NCBI GenBank assembly: GCA_029978335.1
Contig: JAPOJQ010000013.1
Span: forward strand, 1 to 42,694
Source of the DNA: Actinomycetota bacterium
GTDB lineage: Bacteria > Actinomycetota > Acidimicrobiia > Acidimicrobiales > Ilumatobacteraceae
Direction of reading: 5' to 3'
Length of the DNA: 42,694 bases
A program made the translations under genes and the position numbers. Below the pieces are notes generated by a model. It was not told the DNA's origin. It made no database searches and worked only from the letters and a program-made list of their open reading frames with translations. Shown here piece after piece: positions 1-9,247 of the stretch (within the stretch, counting starts at the first letter, position 1; every line of letters begins with the position of its first letter).

Positions 1-1035
1 ATGCTGCACGCCGGCAAGGAATCGATCGACGTCGTTTTCGGTGGTGTCCCATGCGGTCATCCATCGCTGTTGGGAGGTGCTGGCGTCCCATTCCCAGAAG
101 AAGCACCACTCTCGCAATCGTTCGGCAACTGCTGGTGTCACGACGGGGAAGACGCTGTTGACCTGTGGGGGAGCGATCGCCTCAGCGCCGAGCACGTCAA
201 CGGCGCCGGTGTACAGGCGTCGGGCCATGGAGTTCGCGTGCGAGGCCCAACGCAGCCAGTTGCCGTCGTCAAGCGCCGCGATGAACTGCGCGGCCACGAA
301 CCGCATCTTGGAACCGAGTTGGTTGACCTGCTTGCGCAGGTACACCGTTCGGGCGCGCTCGATGGGTACGAGATGAATCACGGCTTCGGCGCCGAGGAGA
401 CCGTTCTTAGTGCCACCGAATGAGATCGCGTCGACCCCGGCCCCAACGGTCATATCGCGCAGCGTGTCGATCGTGCCGCCCAGCGCAGCGACTGCATTGG
501 CGATGCGGGCGCCATCAAGATGGACCAACATGCCGTGGGCGTGGGCTCGATCGCAGATGTTGGCGATGTCATCGATCGAATACAGCGTGCCCCATTCCGT
601 GGCCTGGGTGATGGTGACGACACCAGGCTGCGCATGGTGAAGATTTCCCAATGCTCGGGCACGTTCATCGATCTGATCGGCACTCAGGCGTCCCTTCGTC
701 GAGGCGACTGGGATGAGTTTTGCGCCAAGGATCCGCTCGGGCGCAGCGGCCTCGTCATCATTGACATGCGACCAATCGGTGCAGATCACTGCGTCGCCGG
801 GTCGTAGCAACGTCGCGAGAGCCAACACATTCGAGCCGGTTCCGTTCAAGGTCAATAACGTCGAAACGGGACGGCCGAAGAGGTCATCGAACCGTTGGCA
901 CACATCAGCGGTCCACCTGTCCTCCCCGTAGGCCAGCGCGTGGCCGGTATTCGCATCGGCGATCCGGTCGAGGACGCTCGGGTGAGCCCCTGCGGCGTTG
1001 TCGCTCGCAAATGAGCACGATGGCGGTGTCGGCAT
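1..1035 (-). CDS. Threonine aldolase family protein (3' end beyond window)
   Basis: A PLP-dependent enzyme of the beta-eliminating lyase / threonine aldolase family, which cleaves L-threonine (or allo-threonine) to glycine and acetaldehyde. The minus-strand frame is open for 345 codons and reaches base 1 without a stop, so only the extreme C-terminus is missing. Family marks are the N-terminal ASDNAAGAHP block, LDGARIANA (PLP-ring aspartate) and GGTKNG, whose lysine (about residue 210) should carry PLP. The ATG at 1035 was chosen. An in-frame GTG at 1041 sits 6 bases after an AATACT box (1048-1053) and could be a leaderless start. It diverges from prfC. The product glycine would feed the gcv genes nearby; that link is inferred. 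Specificity for the L or allo isomer cannot be read from sequence. Confidence 0.85.
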   Translation of the reverse strand, partial: MPTPPSCSFASDNAAGAHPSVLDRIADANTGHALAYGEDRWTADVCQRFDDLFGRPVSTLLTLNGTGSNVLALATLLRPGDAVICTDWSHVNDDEAAAPERILGAKLIPVASTKGRLSADQIDERARALGNLHHAQPGVVTITQATEWGTLYSIDDIANICDRAHAHGMLVHLDGARIANAVAALGGTIDTLRDMTVGAGVDAISFGGTKNGLLGAEAVIHLVPIERARTVYLRKQVNQLGSKMRFVAAQFIAALDDGNWLRWASHANSMARRLYTGAVDVLGAEAIAPPQVNSVFPVVTPAVAERLREWCFFWEWDASTSQQRWMTAWDTTENDVDRFLAGVQH

Positions 1036-1063
1036 GTCCACGCCACCAGTATTCCAGCCCAGT

Positions 1064-1069
1064 TAGCCT
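1064..1069 (+). promoter_or_regulatory. Leaderless -10 box for prfC
   Basis: TAGCCT ends 7 bases before GTG 1077, so the transcript would begin at or beside the start codon. No good -35 is visible. Confidence 0.5.
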
Positions 1070-1076
1070 GCCCGCC

Positions 1077-2648
1077 GTGCCCTACCCCGTCGAGGAAGCT
1101 GCGCGCCGTCGCACGTTCGCCATCATCAGCCATCCCGACGCAGGGAAAACCACGTTGACCGAGAAGTTTCTGCTGTACGCAGGTGCGGTGGGAGAGGCAG
1201 GTGCCGTCAAGGCACGGTCAGGGCGTCGCGCGGCGACGAGTGACTGGATGGAGATGGAACGAAAGCGCGGAATCTCCATCACCTCAACGGCGCTGTCGTT
1301 TGAGTATCGCGGGCTGCAGTTCAATCTTCTTGACACACCAGGTCACCGTGACTTCTCTGAGGACACCTACCGAGTGCTCGCCGCCGTTGACTCGGTGGTG
1401 ATGGTGCTCGACGTTGCCAAGGGCATTGAGCCGCAGACCTTGAAGTTGTTCGAAGTCTGTCGTACTCGTGGGCTGCCCGTCATCACCTTCTTGAACAAGT
1501 ACGACCGGCCGGGACGTGAACCACTCGAATTGTTGGATGAGATCGAACATCAGATTGGCCTTCGTCCGACGCCAGCAACGTGGCCAGTGGGCATTGCTGG
1601 TGACTTTCGGGGTGTGATCGATCGCCGTGATGGCAGCTTTACGCGCTTCACCCGCACCGTGCGTGGATCGGCCATCGCCCCCGAGGAGTTGGTGGACGCT
1701 GCGGTAGTAGCAGTGGAGGAGGGGAGTGCGTGGTCTTCGGCTGTCGATGAGTGCGGCCTGCTCGATGCCGTCGGTGGTGATGTGGACCGCGCCACGTTTT
1801 TGGCGGCGGAGTCGACCCCGGTGTTTGTCGGTTCAGCGTTGACGAACTTCGGGGTTCGACATGTGCTCGATGCGTTGGTCGACATCGCGCCGGCGCCGTC
1901 GGAACGCCTTGACGTCGATGGTGTACCACGCCCACTCGGGAGCGGGTGTTCGGCATTCGTCTTCAAGGTGCAGGCGAATATGGATCGGTCGCATCGCGAC
2001 CGAATCGCGTTCGTACGGGTGTGCTCGGGCACGTTCGAACGAGGAATGGTCTTAACGTGTGGGCGCACGGGGCGGCCGTTCGCCACGAAGTACGCGTCAC
2101 AGGTATTTGGTGCCGAACGCACCACGGTTGACGAGGCCTATCCCGGTGATGTGGTGGGCTTGGTGAACGCAGCTGATCTGCAGATCGGTGACTCGTTGTA
2201 TGTCGGTGATCCTGTTGAGTTCCCTCCGATCCCACGCTTCGCGCCGGAGGTCTTTGCCTCGGCCCGCCCGATTGACACTGGGAAGTGGAAGCAGTTCCGG
2301 CGTGGCCTCGAGCAGCTCGACTCTGAAGGTGTGGTGCAGGTTTTGCGCGATCCCTTGCAGGGAGATGCGAATCCCGTGCTTGCAGCGGTCGGACAACTGC
2401 AGTTTGAGGTGTTTGCCGATCGTCTCGATGTTGAATTCAATGCTCCGACCGAGGTGAGTGCATCGCCGTATGAATCAATCCGATTCACCGACGAACCGAC
2501 CGCTGATCGTCTGCGTGAAATTGGTGGCATACGAATTCTTCGCCGTAGTGACGGACGACTGGTGGCGTTGTTCGAGAGTCGCTACCGGCTGCAGCGGCTG
2601 GAGAACGACGAGCCAGACCTCGTGCTCGAGCCGATCACCGTGAGCTGA
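1077..2648 (+). CDS. prfC: Peptide chain release factor 3
   Basis: A translational GTPase that recycles RF1/RF2 after termination. The P-loop SHPDAGKTT, the RGISITST switch I region, DTPGH (G3) and NKYD (G4) are all present, and the C-terminal part carries domains II-III typical of RF3. The frame extends up to an ATG at 1011, but that would overlap the divergent threonine aldolase start. The GTG at 1077 lies 7 bases after a TAGCCT box and gives 523 residues, close to the roughly 529 of E. coli RF3, so 1077 is preferred. No Shine-Dalgarno sequence precedes it. The family is certain; the start is inferred. Confidence 0.93.
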   Translation: MPYPVEEAARRRTFAIISHPDAGKTTLTEKFLLYAGAVGEAGAVKARSGRRAATSDWMEMERKRGISITSTALSFEYRGLQFNLLDTPGHRDFSEDTYRVLAAVDSVVMVLDVAKGIEPQTLKLFEVCRTRGLPVITFLNKYDRPGREPLELLDEIEHQIGLRPTPATWPVGIAGDFRGVIDRRDGSFTRFTRTVRGSAIAPEELVDAAVVAVEEGSAWSSAVDECGLLDAVGGDVDRATFLAAESTPVFVGSALTNFGVRHVLDALVDIAPAPSERLDVDGVPRPLGSGCSAFVFKVQANMDRSHRDRIAFVRVCSGTFERGMVLTCGRTGRPFATKYASQVFGAERTTVDEAYPGDVVGLVNAADLQIGDSLYVGDPVEFPPIPRFAPEVFASARPIDTGKWKQFRRGLEQLDSEGVVQVLRDPLQGDANPVLAAVGQLQFEVFADRLDVEFNAPTEVSASPYESIRFTDEPTADRLREIGGIRILRRSDGRLVALFESRYRLQRLENDEPDLVLEPITVS

Positions 2649-2679
2649 GCGATCCGCGAGCGTCCGGTTGGCCTACGTC

Positions 2680-2685
2680 TAGGTT
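2680..2685 (+). promoter_or_regulatory. Leaderless -10 box for the zinc-finger gene
   Basis: TAGGTT is followed by 7 bases and then ATG 2693. There is no Shine-Dalgarno sequence. Confidence 0.5.
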
Positions 2686-2692
2686 TTCCGTC

Positions 2693-3061
2693 ATGACGAA
2701 AAGCGATCGTTGTCGATGGTGTCGCCGCGTCTTGCCTGAGCGTTCTGGACGCGGTCGTCCGAAACAGTTCTGCAGTCAGCGTTGCCGCCAATGGGATTGG
2801 GTCGCTCGCCAACGGGCACGCGAACTCGAACTCAGCGAGGGGGAGTTGGTGATCGCACGCGCCGAACTGGACGCCCTTCACGACGATCTGTATGTGCTCG
2901 CGTGCGCGGTCGACGACACCACTCGTGATCTCGAGGAGTCGACCGGGCGATTGAATGCGCGCGAACTGCGCGAGATGCTGGAGTGGCTGTTGGCGGCGGC
3001 GAAGCCGCTTCGCGACCGCGAACTCTCCGCACCTACCACACCACCCACAAAAACGTCATGA
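2693..3061 (+). CDS. Small zinc-finger protein with charged helical C-terminus
   Basis: A 122-residue protein. The N-terminus has CRWC at residues 7-10 and CSQRC at 27-31, a Cx2C-x16-Cx3C arrangement that should bind one zinc, set in an arginine-rich context (GRGRPKQF) often seen in actinobacterial nucleic-acid-binding proteins. Residues about 38-110 are charged and probably helical or coiled-coil. No signal peptide or membrane segment is seen. It starts 44 bases after prfC with its own -10 box (TAGGTT, 7 bases before ATG), so it is probably transcribed separately. I recognise the zinc-finger type but not a named family; a DNA- or RNA-binding role is a guess. Confidence 0.75.
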   Translation: MTKSDRCRWCRRVLPERSGRGRPKQFCSQRCRQWDWVARQRARELELSEGELVIARAELDALHDDLYVLACAVDDTTRDLEESTGRLNARELREMLEWLLAAAKPLRDRELSAPTTPPTKTS

Positions 3062-3455
3062 CGTAAATCAAGTTCGGCTGCTGGCACATTCCGAGAGGGG
3101 CGCCGCTGGCCTCAGCGGATTGAGCCCGATCGATGTTGATGAACGGCGCGCCTCTCGAATTGGACGGCCAGATGTTCAGTCGGTGATGTGCCGGCGAGGC
3201 GGGTGGTGTCGGAGCCAGGGCCGGCAGTGGCTCCGAGTGCCTTTCGTGCAGGGTTGTTCGTTGGGGTGCTCTGCTGTCTTAACGCCCATAATCTCCGTTA
3301 TGTAAAGTCGATGGTGAGGCTGGCAGATTGCCCCTCTCCCACCAAACCCAAGCGACATAAAGGATTTCTCGCACCGTCTTCGTGGCCACGGGTCGTGCAA
3401 CTTCAGCCTTCTGCGAGATCTGTCGATCCATCTCCTGCACCCATTCAGGAGATCA
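3062..3455 (+). other. 394-base non-coding leader with hairpins
   Basis: No credible gene lies here; the open frames crossing it are extensions or shadows. Two inverted repeats stand out. One is a 14-base imperfect stem (3092-3105 with 3144-3157, one mismatch) that encloses a smaller CGCTG/CAGCG hairpin at 3104-3117. The other is an 8-base perfect stem, CGGAGCCA (3210-3217) with TGGCTCCG (3228-3235). The first may terminate the upstream gene, although no T-run follows. The rest could be a long 5' leader of the peptidase gene. I looked for the c-di-AMP (ydaO) riboswitch that often precedes actinobacterial cell-wall hydrolases and did not recognise its core. Confidence 0.45.
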
Positions 3456-5357
3456 ATGATGACTACTCGCCACTTCCCCACCATTGCAAAGCGCTCATCG
3501 ATTCGGATCATCGCCGTCGGTCTGTCGCTTGGTTTGCCGCTCACCTTCATCACCGCCTCGCCGCTGCAGGCCGCCGAGACGATTGCAACCGCGATCCAGG
3601 GTCTTGGCCAGGGCTCGAGCGGCGAAGCCGTTGCCCAATTGCAGCAGGCGCTCATTTCCTCAGGTGTGCGCATTGCTGGTGGCGCCGATGGGGTTTTTGG
3701 CCCAAAGACGCTTGATGCGCTCCATTCCTTCCAGTCATCACACGGCCTGGCACTCACCGATACCGTTGATGAAGCCACTGCTGTTGCTCTTGGTCTCGTC
3801 ACCGCGTCGACGTCAGGTTTGCATCGCGGTAGCCGCGGTGATGCGGTTGCTGAACTCCAGCAGGCGCTCGTCGACGCGGGCTACACACCCAATGGTGGCG
3901 TTGATGGCGTCTTTGGTGCTGGAACCGAGTCGGCACTTCGTGCTTTCCAGACTGCAGCCGGTCTGGCCGTGACCGGCGAGGTCGACACGCTCACCGCTGC
4001 GCGCCTGCTGTCTCGTTCGTCGAGCGCTCCGGTTGCCGCAGCCGCCCCCAGCGCCCCCGCGATTCCTGAGGCCCTCACGGCAGCCGCCGGTCTCCGCTAC
4101 GGCGATTGGGGTGACGGCGTGACGGCGTTGCAGAATGCGCTCATCTCTAAGGGTGTCAGCATCCGTGGTGGTGCTGATGGTCTCTTCGGCCGCGCGACCG
4201 AATCGTCGCTGCGCGAGTTCCAAACCTCACGTGGTCTTGAGGCCACCGGTGTCGCCGATGAGGCGACCTTGTCCGCCTTGGCAGTCGATTCGGCAGTCAT
4301 GGCCCCATCCGTCGCTGCAGTGCCTGCGGCCTACGCTCAGCTGGTCGGTCTCCGCCCGGGTGCACTGGGCGACTCGGTTGCGGCACTGCAGCGACGACTC
4401 CTTGATCTCGGCGTTCGGGTGCGTGGCGGTGCCGACGGTGTGTTTGGCCCGGCGACTGCTCAGTCGGTGAAGGACTTCCAGTCGGCTCGCGGTCTCGAGG
4501 CATCGGGCATCGTCGACGAGGCGACTGCTGCAGCCCTCGGTGTTGACGCTGCCAGCGCCCCAACCCCTGCTGCCGCTACCGGCTCAACTACTGGTTATGG
4601 CGTGTATGGCGAGCGTGGCGAACGAGTGTCTCGTCTGCAGCAGGCCATCGTCGATGCCGGCGTGACGCTTCGTGGCGGCGTTGACGGTGTGTTCGGGTCA
4701 GCGACCGCTGCTGCTGTGATGACGGTGCAGCGTCAGGCTGGATTGCAGGTCACCGGTGTGGTGAACGAGGCCACGGCAGCGGTTCTCGGGCTCACCGGCT
4801 CGGTTGCCCCGGCGGACTCGCCTGTTGCATCCGTGGCGATCGCAGCGTTCCCTGTGCAGGGTGCCTGCGGTTTCACTGATACGTGGCATGACGCTCGCTC
4901 GGGCGGTCGTCTCCACCTCGGCGTTGATGTCATCGCCGCTCGCGGCAAGCTCCTCTACGCCGTTGCCGATGGCACGATCACCAAGGTGTACCGCGACGCT
5001 CCTGGCACCTTGGCAGGAAATGGACTCCGCCTGACGATGGCCGATGGCACATACTTCTTCTACGCACACCTCGATACCTTCGCTGAAGGCATTGCCGAGG
5101 GCGTGGCCGTCACCGCTGGTCAGGTCATCGGCACGGTCGGTTCAACGGGTAATGCTGGCACCGCTCACCTGCACTTCGAGGTGCACCCCGGTGGTGGCGC
5201 TGCCGTGAACCCGTATCCGATCATCAAGGCGGTTGACGCCTGCCATCTCACCGAGCCGCTCGTCATGAGTGAGACCGCAGCCGACGCTCCGGTCGATCCG
5301 ATGGCGCCCGCTGATGAGTCGACGGTGGTCGAGGCTGACGCTGCGTTGCAGGAGTGA
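3456..5357 (+). CDS. Secreted M23 (LytM-type) peptidoglycan endopeptidase with five PG-binding repeats
   Basis: An exported cell-wall hydrolase of 633 residues. A signal peptide occupies about residues 1-40. Five PG_binding_1 repeats follow (about 49-114, 121-186, 212-277, 298-363, 380-446), each with a GGxDGxFGxxT core, joined by Ala/Pro-rich linkers. The C-terminal M23 domain (about 465-595) has the zinc motifs HLGVD (H487, D491) and HLHFEV (H571, H573) intact, so it should be active on peptide cross-links. C471 and C596 bracket the domain and may form a disulfide. AGGAG at 3447-3451 is a true ribosome site; its spacing fits the second ATG (3459) better than the first (3456). The repeats would anchor it to the wall. 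It is one of the few genes here with a long leader. Confidence 0.93.
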   Translation: MMTTRHFPTIAKRSSIRIIAVGLSLGLPLTFITASPLQAAETIATAIQGLGQGSSGEAVAQLQQALISSGVRIAGGADGVFGPKTLDALHSFQSSHGLALTDTVDEATAVALGLVTASTSGLHRGSRGDAVAELQQALVDAGYTPNGGVDGVFGAGTESALRAFQTAAGLAVTGEVDTLTAARLLSRSSSAPVAAAAPSAPAIPEALTAAAGLRYGDWGDGVTALQNALISKGVSIRGGADGLFGRATESSLREFQTSRGLEATGVADEATLSALAVDSAVMAPSVAAVPAAYAQLVGLRPGALGDSVAALQRRLLDLGVRVRGGADGVFGPATAQSVKDFQSARGLEASGIVDEATAAALGVDAASAPTPAAATGSTTGYGVYGERGERVSRLQQAIVDAGVTLRGGVDGVFGSATAAAVMTVQRQAGLQVTGVVNEATAAVLGLTGSVAPADSPVASVAIAAFPVQGACGFTDTWHDARSGGRLHLGVDVIAARGKLLYAVADGTITKVYRDAPGTLAGNGLRLTMADGTYFFYAHLDTFAEGIAEGVAVTAGQVIGTVGSTGNAGTAHLHFEVHPGGGAAVNPYPIIKAVDACHLTEPLVMSETAADAPVDPMAPADESTVVEADAALQE

Positions 5358-5374
5358 GCACAAGAGGCTGCTCG

Positions 5375-5380
5375 TAGTCT
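5375..5380 (+). promoter_or_regulatory. Leaderless -10 box for the LLM gene
   Basis: TAGTCT is followed by 7 bases and then ATG 5388. The same hexamer and spacing occur before the LLM gene that starts at 36658. Confidence 0.5.
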
Positions 5381-5387
5381 CCCGGTG

Positions 5388-6158
5388 ATGGCCCCGATAC
5401 TCGACGTCCAATTCACCAGCGGTCATGCTGACTGGGGTCGTCTTCGCGATGCGGCCTTGGCTGCGGAAACGGCTGGCTACGGGGCGGTGTGGGTGGTTGA
5501 TCACCTTGCGGGCAGATCGATGGGTGGCGATCAGTCATTTGATGCAATCGCGTGGCTTGGGGCGTTAGCGGCGGTCACCGAACGAATCGAACTGGGTTCG
5601 CTCGTCGTCAACGTGTGGAACCGCGAGATCGGTGTGTCAGCGGTCGCCGCTGCCACTATCGCTGAGATCTCACGGCGACGCTTCTGGTTTGGGATCGGTG
5701 CCGGGACCTCGCCGTCGAGTTCGTTTGCATGGGAGCAGCAGATGGTGGGGGCGCGAATCGAGCCATCGATGGAGCGGCGCCACGACCGGCTTGAGGCGTT
5801 ATGTGCGCTCTGCGATCGAATCTGGCGTACTGAGGCTTCAGCGATGCCGACCTTCCTCCGACCGATGCATCTGCCGCAGCGAATTGTGGGGGTCAACAGC
5901 GTTCGCCTTTCCTCGATCGCGGGCCGGGTCGCCGATGGCATCAATGTGGCCTGGCGCCATCCACGGCGCGATGAGTTTCTTGCGGCATGTCGAAGTGCGG
6001 TTGATGATCGCCCGTTCACCTGGACGACCTACGTGCCGTGGAGCGATGGCATCGAAGATCCTGACCATCCTGATCATCGGGCAATGCAGGCGGCGGGAAT
6101 GGATCGAATCATCATCTTGTACCCCGAGAAGCCGCCAACGACCTTCCGTGTCGTCTAA
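5388..6158 (+). CDS. Luciferase-like (LLM class) flavin/F420 oxidoreductase
   Basis: A 256-residue TIM-barrel protein of the bacterial luciferase-like family, which uses FMN or F420. Recognisable marks are the N-terminal AAETAGYGAVWVVDH segment, TERIELGSLVVNVW, and FGIGAGTS in the middle of the barrel. It is shorter than most members (about 300-340), mainly in the C-terminal half. ATG 5388 follows a TAGTCT box by 7 bases; GTG 5385 is the alternative. It sits alone between the endopeptidase and the glycine riboswitch, so its substrate cannot be inferred. F420 use is likely in this lineage but not shown. Confidence 0.8.
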   Translation: MAPILDVQFTSGHADWGRLRDAALAAETAGYGAVWVVDHLAGRSMGGDQSFDAIAWLGALAAVTERIELGSLVVNVWNREIGVSAVAAATIAEISRRRFWFGIGAGTSPSSSFAWEQQMVGARIEPSMERRHDRLEALCALCDRIWRTEASAMPTFLRPMHLPQRIVGVNSVRLSSIAGRVADGINVAWRHPRRDEFLAACRSAVDDRPFTWTTYVPWSDGIEDPDHPDHRAMQAAGMDRIIILYPEKPPTTFRVV

Positions 6159-6187
6159 CGTTCGATCCACATAGGAATCGCCGTATT

Positions 6188-6380
6188 CACCACTCGGGAG
6201 AGTCCCTCGGGACGCCGAAGGAGCAACCTCCCCGGAATCTCTCAGGCCAACGGACCGACTGGTGTGGCGACGCTGGAAAGCAGCCCTCGGGCTCGCCCAC
6301 GGGGAAAGCCGACCTTGTCGGTGAAACTCTCAGGTGCAGATGACAGCGGGGGAACCAGACGACGAGAGCCGGAGGTTCCC
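6188..6380 (+). ncRNA. Tandem glycine riboswitch with SD-sequestering hairpin
   Basis: Two consecutive glycine aptamers in the 5' leader of gcvP. Aptamer I spans about 6188-6264: P1 is CACCA/TGGTG, the first conserved strand is CGGGAGAG, then GCCGAAGGAGCAA and ATCTCTCAGG. Aptamer II spans about 6271-6348: P1 is CGCTG/CAGCG, with GGAAAGC, GGGGAAAGCC and AACTCTCAGG. Directly after it, GGGAACC (6350-6356) is perfectly complementary to GGTTCCC (6374-6380), which overlaps the last two bases of the gcvP GGAGG (6371-6375). A translational switch is therefore plausible. Family knowledge says glycine binding turns on gcv expression; the expression mechanism here is inferred. Confidence 0.93.
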
Positions 6381-6382
6381 AC

Positions 6383-9238
6383 ATGACACTGCACGAATCG
6401 CACTCGAGCGGATTTGCCGATCGCCATATCGGTCCGTCAGCGGGCGACGTCGAACAGATGCTGAGCGCCATTGGTGTGGCATCGGTGGCCGAACTCATCG
6501 ACCAAACCGTGCCCGCTGATATCCGGGTCGACCGCCCTCTCGATCTGCCGCCAGCGCTCGATGAGTCAGCGGTGCTCGATGAGTTGCGTTCGATTGCTTC
6601 GGCCAATCGGGTGATGACGTCACTGATTGGCATGGGTTACACCAACACCATCATGCCGCCGGTGATCCGGCGCAACGTGCTCGAAAACCCTGCGTGGTAC
6701 ACGGCATATACGCCGTACCAACCCGAGATCTCACAAGGTCGTCTCGAGGCACTCATCAACTTCCAGACGCTCGTCACTGAGCTCACCGGACTGCCGGTGA
6801 CGAATGCATCACTGCTCGACGAGGCTACGGCTGCCGCCGAGGCGATGACGGTCGCTCGCCGATCATCGCGGGCGAAGGGCGCGGTGTTCTTCGTTCACGA
6901 GGACACCCATCCCCAGACGATCAATGTGTTGCGTACCCGTGCTGAACCGGTGGGTGTAGATCTCGTCGTTGGGTCGATCAGCGACTTTGACGCAATGGAA
7001 CCGTGTTCGGTGTTTGGATTGCTCGTGAGCGTGCCGACCTCGACCGGTCTCGTTGTCGATTGGAGTGAGGTCATCGGGCGAGCACATGGGGCCGATGTCG
7101 TGGTGGCGGTCGCTATTGACCCCCTCGCTGCAGTGCTGTTGGCGTCGGCCGGATCGATTGGAGCCGACATTGCGATTGGATCGGCGCAGCGCTTCGGGGT
7201 GCCCATGGGCTTTGGTGGTCCCCATGCCGCATTTATGGCAGTGCGCTCCGAACTGGCGAGATCGCTACCTGGTCGAATCGTCGGGGTCAGCGCTGACGCC
7301 TCTGGGCGACCGGCGCTGCGGCTGGCATTGCAGACGCGGGAGCAACACATCCGTAGGGAAAAGGCGACGTCGAACATCTGCACCGCGCAGGTGCTGCTCG
7401 CCAACATCGCAGGGCTCTACGCCTGCTGGCATGGACCTGTTGGGCTCCGCTCCATTGCGGAGCGGGTGGCAACGTATGCGGCGCGGGCCGCCAGGTCGTT
7501 GAGCGCATCGGGTCGCTTGGTGCGCCACTCCTCGCTCTTTGACACGGTGTGCATCGATGGCGTTGACGCCGATGCGGTGTTGGCCGATGCGGTGATGCGC
7601 GGCATCAACCTGCGACGTGTGGACGATCACGCTGTGTCATTCACATTTGACGAAACGACGAATGACGAGATGCTCACTGGCGTGCTCGAGGTATTCGGCG
7701 CACATGAGGCAGAGCACATGTCGAATGCTCCGTACCTCATCCCGCAGGATCAGTTACGTCATGACGAAATTCTCCACCAAGCTCCGTTCCATCGATATCA
7801 AACTGAGCATGAAATGTTGCGTTACCTCCGCCGACTGTCGGATCGCGACCTTGCACTCGACCGAACGATGATTCCGCTCGGTTCATGCACGATGAAATTG
7901 AACGCGACGACGGAGATGGAACCCATCACGTGGCCTGAATTTGCTTCGCTGCACCCCTTCTCCCCTGCCGAACAATCCGAGGGCTACCGTCGTCTCGTTG
8001 GCGAACTCGAGTCGATGCTCGCCGAGGTGACGGGCTACGCCGCGGTGAGCGTGCAACCAAATGCAGGGAGTCAAGGAGAGTTCGCTGGACTCCTCGCGAT
8101 TCGTGCCTATCACCGCAGCCGGGGCGACGAGCATCGCGATGTGTGTCTGATTCCATCGAGCGCACATGGCACGAATGCTGCGAGCGCGGTGATGGCTGGG
8201 ATGCGGGTCGTGGTGGTCGCATGCGACGATCGTGGCGACGTCGATCTCAACGACCTTCGCCACAAGATCGACGAAGTCGGCTCGGCGCTTGCCGCCATCA
8301 TGGTGACGTACCCCTCGACGCACGGCGTCTTTGAGCGGGGAATACGCACGATTTGTGATCTCATCCACGAAGCTGGGGGCCAGGTCTATGTTGACGGCGC
8401 CAATCTCAATGCGCTGGTTGGTCTCGCTCGTCCCGGAGCGTTTGGCGCTGACGTGAGCCACCTCAACTTGCACAAGACCTTCTGTATCCCACACGGTGGC
8501 GGTGGTCCCGGGGTGGGTCCAGTTGCAGTAGCCGCTCACCTTGCACCATTCCTTCCCGGTGATCCGATTGGTCGTGGTTCATCCGTACTCGGCCCAGTGT
8601 CGGCAGCTCCTCATGGATCGGCAGGCATCTTGCCAATTCCGTGGGTCTATGCCCGAATGATGGGTGCCGATGGACTGCGGCGAGCGACTGAGATTGCGAT
8701 CGTGGCGGCCAACTATGTGGCGACGCGGCTGAGCGCCCACTACCCGGTGCTCTACACCGATGAAAATGGCCGGGTCGCCCACGAATGCATTCTCGACATT
8801 CGACCGATCACTAAAGCAACGGGCGTCACCGTAGATGACATCGCTAAGCGCCTGATAGACCATGGCTTTCATGCACCGACGGTGTCGTTCCCCGTGGCGG
8901 GCACGTTGATGATCGAGCCGACGGAGAGCGAGTCACTGGCGGAACTCGATCGTTTCGTCACTGCGATGATCTCGATTCGTGCAGAGATCCAGCGCATCAG
9001 CGACGGTGAGTGGACTGTCGAAGACAGTCCACTTCGGCATGCACCGCATACGGCCGTCGATCTCCTAGGTGGATGGGACCGGGCGTATTCACGAGAAATG
9101 GGCGCCTACCCGATTGCAGATCTGGTGTCGGACAAGTATTTCCCGCCGGTATCGCGCATCGATGCAGCCGCGGGCGATCGAAATTTGGTCTGCACTTGTG
9201 AGCCGCTCGAGGTCTACGCCGCAATAGGACGCAACTAG
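6383..9238 (+). CDS. gcvP: Glycine dehydrogenase (decarboxylating), P protein
   Basis: The P protein of the glycine cleavage system: it decarboxylates glycine through PLP and passes the aminomethyl group to the lipoyl arm of GcvH. It is a full-length single-chain form of 951 residues, with both the N-terminal and C-terminal aminotransferase-like halves. The N-terminus reads FADRHIGPS, as usual. The PLP lysine is K698 in [17 protein letters not shown]. The ATG has a strong GGAGG ribosome site 7 bases upstream and a glycine riboswitch in its leader. gcvT and gcvH lie within 5 kb on the opposite strand, so the three soluble specific subunits are clustered but not in one operon. The lpd gene is not in the window. 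Confidence 0.98.
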   Translation: MTLHESHSSGFADRHIGPSAGDVEQMLSAIGVASVAELIDQTVPADIRVDRPLDLPPALDESAVLDELRSIASANRVMTSLIGMGYTNTIMPPVIRRNVLENPAWYTAYTPYQPEISQGRLEALINFQTLVTELTGLPVTNASLLDEATAAAEAMTVARRSSRAKGAVFFVHEDTHPQTINVLRTRAEPVGVDLVVGSISDFDAMEPCSVFGLLVSVPTSTGLVVDWSEVIGRAHGADVVVAVAIDPLAAVLLASAGSIGADIAIGSAQRFGVPMGFGGPHAAFMAVRSELARSLPGRIVGVSADASGRPALRLALQTREQHIRREKATSNICTAQVLLANIAGLYACWHGPVGLRSIAERVATYAARAARSLSASGRLVRHSSLFDTVCIDGVDADAVLADAVMRGINLRRVDDHAVSFTFDETTNDEMLTGVLEVFGAHEAEHMSNAPYLIPQDQLRHDEILHQAPFHRYQTEHEMLRYLRRLSDRDLALDRTMIPLGSCTMKLNATTEMEPITWPEFASLHPFSPAEQSEGYRRLVGELESMLAEVTGYAAVSVQPNAGSQGEFAGLLAIRAYHRSRGDEHRDVCLIPSSAHGTNAASAVMAGMRVVVVACDDRGDVDLNDLRHKIDEVGSALAAIMVTYPSTHGVFERGIRTICDLIHEAGGQVYVDGANLNALVGLARPGAFGADVSHLNLHKTFCIPHGGGGPGVGPVAVAAHLAPFLPGDPIGRGSSVLGPVSAAPHGSAGILPIPWVYARMMGADGLRRATEIAIVAANYVATRLSAHYPVLYTDENGRVAHECILDIRPITKATGVTVDDIAKRLIDHGFHAPTVSFPVAGTLMIEPTESESLAELDRFVTAMISIRAEIQRISDGEWTVEDSPLRHAPHTAVDLLGGWDRAYSREMGAYPIADLVSDKYFPPVSRIDAAAGDRNLVCTCEPLEVYAAIGRN

Positions 9239-9241
9239 CGT
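9236..9241 (+). promoter_or_regulatory. Leaderless -10 box containing the gcvP stop codon
   Basis: TAGCGT: its first three bases are the gcvP TAG stop. It is followed by 6 bases and then ATG 9248. This would let the next gene be transcribed independently of the riboswitch. Confidence 0.45.
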
Positions 9242-9247
9242 GTCGCC

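Noticed and set aside
1-931. Plus-strand open frames of up to 140 residues (1-423, 520-807, 713-931)
   Set aside because: They are antisense to the threonine aldolase frame, which has continuous family motifs on the minus strand. None of the plus frames resembles a protein.
1011-1076. prfC starting at ATG 1011
   Set aside because: It would overlap the divergent threonine aldolase start and add 22 residues of no family similarity. GTG 1077 has a -10 box 7 bases upstream.
3062-3455. c-di-AMP (ydaO-yuaA) riboswitch before the endopeptidase
   Set aside because: This was looked for because such genes often have one, but I could not find the conserved core. Only generic hairpins are reported.
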